64,000 bases of DNA from 55-13 sp964501275 (GTDB taxonomy: Bacteria; Armatimonadota; Fimbriimonadia; Fimbriimonadales; Fimbriimonadaceae), in the NCBI GenBank assembly GCA_964501275.1, contig CAZCSP010000010.1:62001-126000 (forward strand), read 5' to 3'. Both the position numbers and the translations under genes were made by a program. Under the pieces are notes generated by a model. It was not told where the DNA came from. It did no database searches and saw nothing but the letters and a program-made list of their open reading frames with translations. Below are positions 24,386-32,011 of this stretch, in pieces; position 1 is the first letter of the stretch, and each line of letters begins with the position of its first letter.

Positions 24386-25396
24386 CTAGTCCAGCCTCCT
24401 GAACTCCACCTTCCGCCTCACCTTCGCCTGCCCTAAGTCCAGGTTCCGGTTCCAGTCCATTCGGTCCAGAAAGGAGTATTGGCCTCTCTCGTACTGGATC
24501 ATGTCGAAGTGGTAGGCGACGAAAACGCCTTCGGTTTGGCCGAAGTAGCGGGACGGCTCATGGAATCCGGCGGCGCGTACGATGTCGGTGGGGACCCAGC
24601 CCAGGTCATCTGTCCAAAACTCGACAATCACATCCGCCGTCTCCTCATGTAACCGCGTATCCGAAACGAAGTTCTCCTGGTCCTTGAACTGCCGCAAGGG
24701 CATCGAGACGACGTAGCGAGCGGGAACTTCCTGGCTTCGCAGGATCGCCAAGTAGAGGGTGGCAAGGCCCAGCGTATTCGACTTCTTGGCGGCGATCACG
24801 CTCAAAGGAGTCAACCCCTCGGCTTCGTCATCGTATCGGAATACAGTGGCAATCTCTTTGAAAACTCGCCAGGCGAATTTGAGGTCGGATTCGCCGGCGG
24901 CCTTGGCCAACTTCTCCTCTCGCAGCCAATCTTTGAAGGCGCTTTCTCCCAAATCGAGCCAGGGGTGGTTGGCGGTATAGTGATTCTTTAGGTTTCCTAA
25001 CGGAAACGGCTTTTCGGACGAAAATCCTTCGGTTACCTTACGTTTATAGAGGGTCACCTCATAAATCGCTTGCGCAGTGACCGGTCGGGAGGTCGGGTGG
25101 GAAAATTGGACCGACATATAGCTCTGCCCTAGACCTCCCTTCTCCTTAAGATACGCCGTCCGCAGCGCGGTCTCGGTGGGGATGTAGAAGCTTGCCTTAT
25201 GGACGGTTTGGGCATCGTAGGTGGGGAGCATCGGCGCCAAGACCCACCACTTCTCGGGCGCGGTATTGAAGTTGGTCAGAGTCTCGGTCAGCATGACTTC
25301 CACCTTATAGGACTTCTCCCGGGCAATATGCAACGGACCATCGAGCTTGGGATCGTCAGGGGGTGCAAGAATCAGGAGACACAGGATGGAAAGCAC
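24386..25396 (-). CDS. Secreted transglutaminase-like protein lacking the catalytic Cys and His
   Basis: A protein of 336 residues with a short N-terminal hydrophobic stretch (LSILCLLILA) after a GTG start. The C-terminal half follows the transglutaminase core pattern: RVFKEIATVFRYDD, then KKSNTLGLATLYLAILRSQE with VPARYVVS, and ETADVIVEFWTDDLGWVPTD. In active members the first block reads G-x-C and the last begins with a His before W-x-E. Here Asn/Thr stands where the Cys is expected and Asp-Val where the His is expected; only the Asp is kept. It is probably non-catalytic. Role unknown. Confidence 0.6.
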   Translation of the reverse strand: MLSILCLLILAPPDDPKLDGPLHIAREKSYKVEVMLTETLTNFNTAPEKWWVLAPMLPTYDAQTVHKASFYIPTETALRTAYLKEKGGLGQSYMSVQFSHPTSRPVTAQAIYEVTLYKRKVTEGFSSEKPFPLGNLKNHYTANHPWLDLGESAFKDWLREEKLAKAAGESDLKFAWRVFKEIATVFRYDDEAEGLTPLSVIAAKKSNTLGLATLYLAILRSQEVPARYVVSMPLRQFKDQENFVSDTRLHEETADVIVEFWTDDLGWVPTDIVRAAGFHEPSRYFGQTEGVFVAYHFDMIQYERGQYSFLDRMDWNRNLDLGQAKVRRKVEFRRLD

Positions 25397-25440
25397 GGGT
25401 TTATTTTACGACGGGTTTTAAGGGAATGAGGGAAAGGGGG

Positions 25441-25687
25441 AGGTCTTTTCATCATTCAACTGAAACTTGTACACGGCGTCATGGTGAGCGAGAGCGGCCC
25501 GAGTGTTTTGTTAGACAGAGTGTTCTATGCCGCGAAGTCGAACCACCTCACCCGGTTGTAGTTAGGAAATGAATCTACAAGTGGGTGAGGTCCTTCGACT
25601 CGCGACAAGCAATTGGCCCAACAGGAAGCTTGTTCTGGCTCGCTCAGGATGACGCCGTCCTGCAAGTAAGCAATTGTGAAAAGACCT
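25441..25687. repeat. Long imperfect palindrome (MITE-like), copy 2
   Basis: Outermost arms AGGTCTTTTCA (25441-25451) and TGAAAAGACCT (25677-25687); then CTTGTACACGGCGTCATGGT and, inverted, AGGATGACGCCGTCCTGCAA; then the inner pair around GTCGAACCACCTCACC and GGTGAGGTCCTTCGAC. Its order is that of copy 1 (2768-2961) read from the other strand. It lies between flgE and the transglutaminase-like gene and carries no ORF. Confidence 0.75.
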
Positions 25688-25692
25688 CGGGG

Positions 25693-25826
25693 AATGACAA
25701 ATGACGAACGACGAATAACAAACGATTGGGAGACTGGCTAGATGGCACCAGCGGTTTGACCCGCTAGCTAGAGCCATGTAGTTTCGTAGTTAGTCGTTTG
25801 CTATTCGTCGTTTGTCGTTAGTCGTT
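25693..25826. repeat. Intergenic inverted repeat after flgE
   Basis: The 33-base arms 25693-25725 (AATGACAAATGACGAACGAC...) and 25794-25826 (...GTCGTTAGTCGTT) are reverse complements with about five mismatches, and a smaller inner pair ACTGGCTAGATGGC / GCTAGAGCCATGTAGT follows. It lies directly beyond the flgE stop. Together with the preceding palindrome it fills the 25397-25839 gap. Confidence 0.7.
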
Positions 25827-25839
25827 AGTCGTTACCTGC

Positions 25840-27093
25840 CTACCGCTTCATATTGATGAGATCCTGGAGCATTTCATCGACCGTGGTGACCACCTTGGTG
25901 TTGGCTTGGAAGCCGCGTTGGGTGATGATCAGGTCGGTGAACTCGTTTCCGATGTCGATGTTCGACTGCTCCAGGAAGCCGGAGTTAACGGAGCCTCGGC
26001 CTCCGCTTCGGGGGGTGCCGACAACCGCGACGCCCGAGTTATCGGTGGCTCGCCATAGGTTGCTTCCGGTGCGCTCCAGACCGTTCGCGTTCGGGAAGAT
26101 TGCGAGGGAGATCTGGCCTAGTGGGCGGGTCAAGCCGTTGGTGTAGAGACCGGTGACGATGCCGTCGGTTCCAACTGAGAAGCTCGAAAGCGAACCAGGG
26201 GCAAAGCCGTTTTGGCTGGAAGCGTTCACCTGCATCTCGGTGGCAAGCTGGCTGATGGAGCCCAGTTCCAGGGAGATCGGGAACGCGGGAACGCCCGTTG
26301 ATGCCGGAGGCGTGACGGTGATGCTTCCGGGGCTGCCAGATGTTAGCTGGCCATTGGCCGGGTTGAAGACAAGCGTTCCGCCTCCCGTCACCACGTCGCC
26401 ATTCACTCCCGAAACCGCCCAGGACCATTCGTTGGGAGTGGCCGTTTCGGTCAGGGTCAGAGTGAGGTCGTGCTGGCCACCCAGAGAGTCGTAGACGCGC
26501 ACGATAGCCTCCGTGCTCTGAAGGCCAGGCTCGTCGAAGACTCGCATATCCAGATTGCCCGCCCAGTTGATCGATGTTGTCTGCTGCACGGCGGTTCGGG
26601 CGCCGATGGGGATTCGAAGACTGGAGGTGGGACCAACCGGCTGGTTGGTGTTGATGATGCCGGTTGCGGGGTCAGCAGTCCAACCCATCATCCGCTCGCC
26701 GGTTGCTCGGTGGACCAAGTCGCCGTTGGCGTCGAGGTCGAACGCGCCGTCTCGGGTGTAGGCCACTCGGTCGCCGTTGCTAACCATGAAAAAGCCGTTG
26801 CCCTGGATCGAGAAGTCGGTGGGCCGGTTGGTGGCGTTGAGCGAACCCTGCTCATTGTTCACGTCGGTACCGGCGATCAAGACGCCAAGGCCGAACTGAA
26901 TCGCATTGGTTCCCCCCATGCCGGCCGACGGTCGGCTGGCGCCGCGCAGAGTCTGGGCGATCATGTCCTGAAACGTTACACGGGAGCCCTTGTAGGCGGT
27001 GGTGTTGACGTTGGCGAGGTTGTTACCGATGACGTTCATGCGCGTCTGCTGCGCTTTGATGCTGGCAACGCCAGCGAGTAGTGCTTGTAGCAT
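25840..27093 (-). CDS. flgE: Flagellar hook protein
   Basis: Builds the extracellular hook that joins the flagellar rod to the filament; exported by the flagellar type III apparatus, so no signal peptide is expected or seen. 417 residues. Seen: the rod/hook N-terminal motif KAQQTRMNVIGNNLANVNTT AYKGSRVTFQDM, FSIQGNGFFMV with YTRDGAFDLDANGDLV, a variable central region, and the C-terminal FLEQSNIDIGNEFTDLIITQ with RGFQANTKVVTTVDEMLQDL. It is the last gene of fliK-flgD-TIGR02530-flgE, with a 265-bp gap before it. Confidence 0.95.
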   Translation of the reverse strand: MLQALLAGVASIKAQQTRMNVIGNNLANVNTTAYKGSRVTFQDMIAQTLRGASRPSAGMGGTNAIQFGLGVLIAGTDVNNEQGSLNATNRPTDFSIQGNGFFMVSNGDRVAYTRDGAFDLDANGDLVHRATGERMMGWTADPATGIINTNQPVGPTSSLRIPIGARTAVQQTTSINWAGNLDMRVFDEPGLQSTEAIVRVYDSLGGQHDLTLTLTETATPNEWSWAVSGVNGDVVTGGGTLVFNPANGQLTSGSPGSITVTPPASTGVPAFPISLELGSISQLATEMQVNASSQNGFAPGSLSSFSVGTDGIVTGLYTNGLTRPLGQISLAIFPNANGLERTGSNLWRATDNSGVAVVGTPRSGGRGSVNSGFLEQSNIDIGNEFTDLIITQRGFQANTKVVTTVDEMLQDLINMKR

Positions 27094-27358
27094 GTTTTTT
27101 CCTTCCGATGGTGTTTGGTTTTTGGCTTTCGGTCGTCGGCGTTGGGTTATCGGTTTTTGGCGATTGGTTTTGCCTTTCGATTTCCGTCTTCCAATTTCCG
27201 GTTGTGGGAAGGAGCCTGGGCCGCTTCTGGGCCTTTGGCGAACATTCGGGGAGTGCCCGATCCTGCTCTGTTCCCTTCCCTGTTTTTCAGTCAGTTGAAT
27301 AGGTCGTATAGGTCTTATAAGTCCGATAGGTCCTATGAGTCGTTTCAGTGCGGACGAT
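27094..27358. other. Non-coding gap upstream of flgE with degenerate short repeats
   Basis: 265 bases between flgE and the TIGR02530 gene, unusual inside an otherwise compact flagellar cluster. It holds degenerate repeated words: TTTTTGGCTTTC/GATTTCCGTCTTCC-like stretches near 27120-27200 and a series of ATAGGTC / TATAAGTCC words at 27297-27340 with short palindromes (CTTATAAG). No gene is supported. Confidence 0.5.
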
Positions 27359-27730
27359 TTACACGATAATCGCGCTGTCGATGTTGGTGAACACGTTCTC
27401 CTTGAGGTGCTGCTGATCCACGGCGGTGATGACCGTTCGGTTCTTGATGCTCACCACGAGGGCGGCATTGTCGACCAGAACGAGCGATTCCTTGGCTCCC
27501 TTCGCGGCGGCCTTTTCGACCCCGTCCAGGACCCGATTCCACTCGGCTTGGCCCAGTTCGATGTTTCGACTCTGGAGCCTGGTCTGGGCGTGGCCGCTGA
27601 CTTTCAGGCGATCTTGGAGGATCGCGGCGAAGTCGGGGCCGCCTTCGACCTTGCCCGGCTGAACCGGCTTGGTCGTTGGCTGTCCGATCAGGAGATCGTG
27701 GATTCGGCTGTTTTGAATTCGACTGTCCAT
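27359..27730 (-). CDS. Flagellar operon protein, TIGR02530-like
   Basis: A protein of 123 residues found in flagellar clusters of Gram-positive and related bacteria next to flgD and flgE; function not established, possibly linked to hook assembly. Seen: GHAQTRLQSRNIELGQAEWN, VLDGVEKAAAKGAKESLVLV and the C-terminal VSIKNRTVITAVDQ followed by FTNIDSAII, the usual family blocks. ATG at 27730 is chosen: the upstream 22 residues of the longer frame would overlap the end of flgD and look unlike protein. It begins 4 bp after the flgD stop. Confidence 0.85.
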   Translation of the reverse strand: MDSRIQNSRIHDLLIGQPTTKPVQPGKVEGGPDFAAILQDRLKVSGHAQTRLQSRNIELGQAEWNRVLDGVEKAAAKGAKESLVLVDNAALVVSIKNRTVITAVDQQHLKENVFTNIDSAIIV

Positions 27731-27734
27731 TTCG

Positions 27735-28151
27735 TTACTCTTTGATCGAGTGGATGGCGGGGACTTGAATCTCCACCAATCCGCCGTCGGCCTCAATGAC
27801 GCCCAGGTAGTACTGGCCGTTCTTCACCACCATCGAGGTGATGCGGCCCTCCACCATCTCGTTGTATCCGGTGCCAGTTTCCGACATCGGCCTCACGGCG
27901 ACGACGGTCTTGCCGATCAGGCTGGTGATCTGCGTGACCTCCAGGTTCTTATTGATCGTGTCCATGCCCTGGACTTGACCCAACTGGGCCATCTGGGCAA
28001 AGAAGTCTCGGTCGTTCATGGGCTCCAGCGGGTTCTGATTCTCCATCTGAACCGCGAGGAGCCGGAGGAACTGGTTCATGTCCAAGCTCTGTTTGGGCTT
28101 GGCGGGCGCGTTCCCCCAGTACTGGTCGGCAGTGATGTTTCCTACATCCAT
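27735..28151 (-). CDS. flgD: Flagellar hook assembly scaffold protein
   Basis: Cap that guides FlgE polymerisation during hook growth. 138 residues, short for FlgD. Seen: MNQFLRLLAVQMENQNPLEP with NDRDFFAQMAQLGQVQGMD, the conserved N-terminal export and interaction region, then LIGKTVVAV and a small beta domain. The full Ig-like/tudor domain of longer FlgD proteins is missing or reduced. ATG 28151 is supported by the MDVGNITADQYW start and lies 11 bp after the fliK stop. Confidence 0.9.
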   Translation of the reverse strand: MDVGNITADQYWGNAPAKPKQSLDMNQFLRLLAVQMENQNPLEPMNDRDFFAQMAQLGQVQGMDTINKNLEVTQITSLIGKTVVAVRPMSETGTGYNEMVEGRITSMVVKNGQYYLGVIEADGGLVEIQVPAIHSIKE

Positions 28152-28162
28152 AACGTTTCTCC

Positions 28163-29758
28163 TTAGGCGGCCAGATCGACGGCCTGTCCGCGTCGCACCC
28201 AAGCTCGAACGTCCGCCTTGGGCTGGTTGAAAGAGCGCTCGCCCTGACCCTGATGGCCCTGCGATTGCCCCTGATTCTGCTGTTGACTGGGCTGTTGCCA
28301 GCCTCGGCTAGATTCCTGCTGCGTGGCGTTGCCGCTCTGCTGGCTCACGGTGACGGACTGAAGCTGGAAGCCTCGGGAGTCCATCGCCTCGATCAGCCGA
28401 GTCCGGTTTTGATCCAGAGCCTCGCTGACTCGTGAGTCGCTGGCGGTGATCTCGGTATCCACCATGCGCCCGACCGACTTGACCATCACGGTGATGGAGC
28501 CAAGGTGTTCCGGGTTCAAGTGGATGACGACGCCGTTCCGAGGCCGTGCGGCGGCAAGCATGTGCAGTTTGTCGGTCACCTGCTTCATGACCAACTCTGC
28601 CTCCTGCGGTTGGAGTCGGGGCGAAGTTGGGCGGGCGACATCCTGAGCCGAAGCGACCTGGGTCGATGCCGAAAGCGTGGTCGCGGGTTCGGTATCGATC
28701 AGGGCGTCCTTTATGCCAAACAGCTTCCCCTTGCTCACCTCGGTTCGGTGGTCAGGATCAAAGCGCTTGGGCATCCCGTTCCCTTTCGACGGTTCGCCGC
28801 CAAGATCCGACTTGCTGGTTTTGAATCCCTTTTCTGCCGCAGCGGCCGTAAGAACGTCGGGCTTGGCAGAGTCGGTGGGTTTGAAGGGTCGAGGCTCCGG
28901 GTTATCCGGGAACGGCCTCGCTCCTGCGGGATTGGGTTGTGGCGTGGGCTCTTTACCCACATTCGTTCTGGTCCCCGGTTTCCATGGCTTTTCCAACCAG
29001 AGTTCGGGGTTGACAGGCGACGTCGGCTCGGGGACGACGGTGGCCTCATCATTCGCATGGGCGGCCTGAAGTCGGTCAAGTGGGACCACGACTCGCTTGA
29101 CAGCGATCGGGTTGAGGCCCTTCAATATCCCTTTATCGAAGGTTTGAATATCCTCGCCGGCGATCGCCGGAGCGGTCGAATGATGGGGAATCTTTTTGGA
29201 TACGCCAGATGGCCTGACGCCCGTGAGTGGCTCCGGTGGTTTCGATTGCGGTCTGGCAACGCCGTCCCGCGGCTCGCCCTGGTCTACGGGAAAGCTGAGG
29301 ATCGTCTCCCTAACGGATGGTTGCACCCGTTCGCCATTCACCGCTGGCGCAGGGCAGTCAGGCACAAGGGGAGGCTCTTCGAAGAAATAGCATCCCATTT
29401 GGCCGACGAGCCACTTCATGGCATCGTCGACGGGTTCGCCTTTGTCTGCCCCAAACTCGACGCGCTCGGATTGGATCGGAGCCTTCCAGAAGGGTTGCGG
29501 GAGATCGATGTCGATCTCGACTTTCGGAAGCGGGTGGAAGTCCAGTTCTTGAGGCTGAGCATTCGGCTCGGCGACCTCGACTCCTTCCACCACTGACAAC
29601 ATGTCGGGTGGCGGTTCGGGGCCGGGTGGGGCCCCTGGCGGGATAACTCCCTGGTTCTCTGCTTGCTTGATGGCGGCTTCGAATCCGGGCTGGGCAGTTG
29701 TTTGACCAGTTTGTTCGACGGGCGCGCCAAAGGCAAGGCTTAGTGCGGATATGTCCAT
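28163..29758 (-). CDS. fliK: Flagellar hook-length control protein
   Basis: Secreted molecular ruler that also switches export specificity from hook to filament. 531 residues: a long Pro-rich, low-complexity N-terminal region (ruler part) and a C-terminal Flg_hook domain with NGVVIHLNPEHLGSITVMVK and TRLIEAMDSRGFQLQSVTVS followed by a Gln-rich tail. It is the first gene of the cluster. A TATTTATAG word on the opposite side of the start (29810-29818) was examined but no promoter can be assigned in the 29759-29973 gap, which otherwise shows nothing. Confidence 0.88.
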   Translation of the reverse strand: MDISALSLAFGAPVEQTGQTTAQPGFEAAIKQAENQGVIPPGAPPGPEPPPDMLSVVEGVEVAEPNAQPQELDFHPLPKVEIDIDLPQPFWKAPIQSERVEFGADKGEPVDDAMKWLVGQMGCYFFEEPPLVPDCPAPAVNGERVQPSVRETILSFPVDQGEPRDGVARPQSKPPEPLTGVRPSGVSKKIPHHSTAPAIAGEDIQTFDKGILKGLNPIAVKRVVVPLDRLQAAHANDEATVVPEPTSPVNPELWLEKPWKPGTRTNVGKEPTPQPNPAGARPFPDNPEPRPFKPTDSAKPDVLTAAAAEKGFKTSKSDLGGEPSKGNGMPKRFDPDHRTEVSKGKLFGIKDALIDTEPATTLSASTQVASAQDVARPTSPRLQPQEAELVMKQVTDKLHMLAAARPRNGVVIHLNPEHLGSITVMVKSVGRMVDTEITASDSRVSEALDQNRTRLIEAMDSRGFQLQSVTVSQQSGNATQQESSRGWQQPSQQQNQGQSQGHQGQGERSFNQPKADVRAWVRRGQAVDLAA

Positions 29759-29973
29759 TTCACTCCCGGCTGGGTTCAGCCAATAGACATCTTTGGTTCG
29801 CGGGGCTGGTATTTATAGGGGCGAGTTGGGAAATGTTGTTTGTGGCTTGGGCGATCGGGGGTTGCCTTCGCCTTAGAACTACGCGCTGCATCCTTTCACC
29901 ACCAAGAAACAAAGGGCGCTAAGGGATTTCAATCTCTACCCTTGCTTGGATTCCGGGGGCGGACGTCGCCTCG

Positions 29974-30405
29974 TCAGCCGACATCCGCAGGATCAACCAC
30001 CGTAACCCCAATCTTCTTCCAGGCTAGATCTCCCGATATAAACAGATCGCAATGAGCAAGGATGCCTGTCGCCAAGTGAATCGCATCAGGGGTCTTGAGG
30101 CTAGGGTGTTGGGCTCGGAGGTCGATGGCCTTCTCCAGTACAGCATCGCTGATAGGCTCAATGATTTTGTGGGATGAGGGCGTGAGAAACGTTCGAAAGA
30201 TGCTTTCGGCAACTTGGTCGTTATTCCTGCGCGGGTGAATGAGGGCTTCAAGCAGAGTGAGCCGACTGCTCACAACCGTAAATTCCAGATTGTCGAGGGG
30301 GATGAGCATGCCAGCCTTCAGGTTGGCGTAGTGAGGCACGCCTTCCAACGCGTAAATGACAGTGCTCACATCCAGATACACTCGATGTCCCTTGAGACTT
30401 ACCAT
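29974..30405 (-). CDS. PIN-domain toxin (VapC-like)
   Basis: A protein of 143 residues with the PIN nuclease layout: first acidic residue in VYLDVSTVIYALE, Glu in SRLTLLEAL, Asp in LKTPDAIHLATGI and Asp in LFISGDLAW. Such toxins cleave tRNA or rRNA using Mg. It overlaps the end of its antitoxin gene by 7 bp, the usual arrangement. Distinct from the PIN protein at 51281-51706. Confidence 0.85.
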   Translation of the reverse strand: MVSLKGHRVYLDVSTVIYALEGVPHYANLKAGMLIPLDNLEFTVVSSRLTLLEALIHPRRNNDQVAESIFRTFLTPSSHKIIEPISDAVLEKAIDLRAQHPSLKTPDAIHLATGILAHCDLFISGDLAWKKIGVTVVDPADVG

Positions 30406-30641
30406 TCGGCCCGCAACTCAGCCAGGTACTGATCAACCGCTTCCTTTGATCCATGGGCTCCTGGTCCCTTTATGCTTCCAAAGAGCGAAGCGTTGGAAGC
30501 GGAAGGTGATTCAGGGGATAAAACGAACCGCTCCAAGCCAGCTTGGATAATGCGGTCGATTGCTTCTCGCTGGCTGATCTTCTGGATACGGGCGACCTCT
30601 TCAATCTCCCGCTCCCACCGATGGGGAATATCTAGGCCCAT
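30399..30641 (-). CDS. Antitoxin partner of the PIN toxin
   Basis: A protein of 80 residues. The first part has a ribbon/helix region (REIEEVARIQKISQREAIDR followed by IIQAGLERFV), and the C-terminal tail (GSKEAVDQYLAELRAEW) is of the kind that wraps the toxin. Position and overlap with the PIN gene define it; the DNA-binding family is uncertain. AGAGGA lies about 12 bases before the ATG. Confidence 0.7.
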   Translation of the reverse strand: MGLDIPHRWEREIEEVARIQKISQREAIDRIIQAGLERFVLSPESPSASNASLFGSIKGPGAHGSKEAVDQYLAELRAEW

Positions 30642-30695
30642 TTGTATCGTTTCCTCTTCTAGATATTATGCCTTGGATGCTCGTAGGCGCAGGGT

Positions 30696-31163
30696 TTAGG
30701 GCTTCCTTTTTGCTCCGTGCTTCTTAAGAAAGTCCACGAGGTCTTGGTCCTTTCGATTCGCCGCGATATCGAGGGGATAGCCGAGGCTGGTCGTTGAGGT
30801 GGAGCACTCGACATTCACGTTCGCTCCGCGCTTGACTAACAGCTTGACTGCTTCGTGATGTTGGTTGGCGAAGGCGGCGCAGATTGGTCTTTCAAACTCT
30901 CCGAGCACATTCGGGTCGGCTCCCATGTTCAGAAGGCTCTCCATCCTTGGAAGATCGCCATCGTAGCTTGCTGTGATGAGTTGTTCATCCAAAAACACGT
31001 ACTTGCCCACGAACATGGACGCCAAGCAGAACGGGGCGGAGAGGATGACGCTTCCGATCACCGTGGCTTTGGTTGGCAGCTTGGCCGCCTTCGAGATCGC
31101 CAGCCACCCGCCAAGCATCGCGCCATAGCAGCAGATGCCGCCACACAAGCTGAAAATCTCCAT
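30696..31163 (-). CDS. Membrane protein with C-terminal ankyrin repeats
   Basis: A protein of 155 residues. Two N-terminal hydrophobic segments (FSLCGGICCYGAMLGGWLAI; ATVIGSVILSAPFCLASMFV) are followed by about three ankyrin-type repeats (LITASYDGDLPRMESLLNMG ADPN; PICAAFANQHHEAVKLLVKR GANVN; YPLDIAANRKDQDLVDFLKK HGA). It probably anchors a cytoplasmic protein-interaction module. ATG 31163 is chosen because AGGATGG precedes it and the longer frame (to 31211) would be translated from the repeat at 31198-31233. Confidence 0.7.
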   Translation of the reverse strand: MEIFSLCGGICCYGAMLGGWLAISKAAKLPTKATVIGSVILSAPFCLASMFVGKYVFLDEQLITASYDGDLPRMESLLNMGADPNVLGEFERPICAAFANQHHEAVKLLVKRGANVNVECSTSTTSLGYPLDIAANRKDQDLVDFLKKHGAKRKP

Positions 31164-31197
31164 GACCCATCCTACCGGCGTTTGGAGGTTGGCGGCA

Positions 31198-31233
31198 GGA
31201 CGGCGGCACAATGCATCCGCCGCCTACAGATTC
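31198..31233. repeat. Direct repeat, left copy flanking the toxin-antitoxin pair
   Basis: 36 bases beginning GGACGGCGGCACAATGCATC, with a GGCGGC/GCCGCC stem, 72 bases upstream of the antitoxin gene. It matches 31900-31935 at 33 of 36 positions in the same orientation. Confidence 0.8.
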
Positions 31234-31305
31234 TCAATGTAGCGTCCCCAGTTCCCCGTAAAGCAAGGTATCATATAATTATCTGATTCACTGAGTAAGC
31301 ATCCT

Positions 31306-31587
31306 ATGATCGACCTGCGGCACGTCCATTCTCTGACCGATTTTCTACGGAACCACAAAGTGCATGTGCAACGCCTGCAGCAAGCTGACACGCCGGAAGT
31401 CTTGACGGTGAAGGGAAAACCTGAACTGGTCGTTCAGAGTGCGAACGGTTACCAGGCCATGCTCGACCGCTTAGAATATGCCGAAGGGTTGGCTGGCCTT
31501 CGGAAAGCTTACAAGCAGGTCCAGAACGGAGAAACCGAAGACTATCGCACAGCGATGCAAGCTCTAAAAGCCCAGCATGGCGTATAA
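31306..31587 (+). CDS. Antitoxin, Phd/YefM-like
   Basis: A protein of 93 residues resembling prevent-host-death antitoxins: LTDFLRNHKVHVQRLQQADT then PEVLTVKGKPELVVQSANGY and AMLDRLEYAEGLAGLRKAY. It overlaps the downstream ParE/RelE-type toxin gene by 11 bp. TATAAT at 31274-31279 is a candidate -10 box giving a leader of about 20 bases. Confidence 0.75.
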   Translation: MIDLRHVHSLTDFLRNHKVHVQRLQQADTPEVLTVKGKPELVVQSANGYQAMLDRLEYAEGLAGLRKAYKQVQNGETEDYRTAMQALKAQHGV

Positions 31588-31963
31588 GATTCGCATCACC
31601 AAGCTTGCCCTCGAAGACATCGCAGAAAGCGCAAATTACTACGCCACGCAGGGGTCCTTCGCAGTGTCCCAGCGTTGGCTAGACGGCCTCGACAACGGGA
31701 TACTCGATTTAGAGAAGATGCCCCGCAGATGCCCATTCGCACCGGAAAACGAAGACCTGGACTTCGAGGCGCGGCAATTTCACTACTTCTCACACCGGGT
31801 CATCTTCACTATCGAAGACGACACGATTCATATCCTCCGCGTGTACCATGGAGCCAGAAGGCCTCTCACAGCAGACGACTTTGATCCAAGTCAGCGGAGG
31901 GACGGCGGCAAAATGCATCCGCCACCTACAGGTTCGGTTTTTGATACAAGCCTGTATCCATGA
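31577..31963 (+). CDS. ParE/RelE-family toxin with repeat-encoded tail
   Basis: A protein of 128 residues. The core fits the RelE/ParE fold: YKIRITKLALEDIAESANYY, RWLDGLDNGILDLEKMPRRC, then FHYFSHRVIFTIEDDTIHIL and RVYHGARRP, where family members normally end soon after. The last ~22 residues (from DPSQRRDGGKMHPP on) are encoded by the direct repeat at 31900-31935 and the start of the palindrome after it, so the gene seems to have acquired its 3' end from repeat sequence. ParE (gyrase poison) or RelE (mRNA cleavage) activity cannot be told apart. Confidence 0.78.
   Translation: MAYKIRITKLALEDIAESANYYATQGSFAVSQRWLDGLDNGILDLEKMPRRCPFAPENEDLDFEARQFHYFSHRVIFTIEDDTIHILRVYHGARRPLTADDFDPSQRRDGGKMHPPPTGSVFDTSLYP
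31900..31935. repeat. Direct repeat, right copy flanking the toxin-antitoxin pair
   Basis: 36 bases beginning GGACGGCGGCAAAATGCATC; differs from the left copy (31198-31233) at three positions. It lies inside the 3' end of the toxin gene. The two copies are 702 bases apart and bracket the toxin-antitoxin pair. Confidence 0.8.
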
Positions 31964-32007
31964 CCTAGCAGGTCATGGGACGCATGGGCAGGCTGCCCAC
32001 GCCACGG
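31958..32007. repeat. Double-hairpin dispersed repeat, copy 1
   Basis: CATGACCT-AGC-AGGTCATG is followed by a second palindrome CATGGGCAG-G-CTGCCCACG. The 50-base unit matches 62851-62900 at 46 positions, and one difference is compensatory within the first stem. It ends 4 bases beyond the stop of the minus-strand dienelactone hydrolase gene and overlaps the toxin gene's end, a bidirectional terminator position. Confidence 0.8.
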
Positions 32008-32011
32008 CCAC

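Noticed and set aside
27290..27345. Possible CRISPR or tandem repeat array before flgE
   Set aside because: ATAGGTC / TATAAGTCC words are short, irregular and without spacers; no array of regular repeats exists in the window.
28505..29596. Open frame antisense to fliK
   Set aside because: fliK fits the cluster, and the antisense product has no domain or start signal.
30696..31211. Longer start of the ankyrin protein at 31211
   Set aside because: The extra 16 residues are encoded partly by the 36-base repeat and precede a start with a ribosome binding site at 31163.
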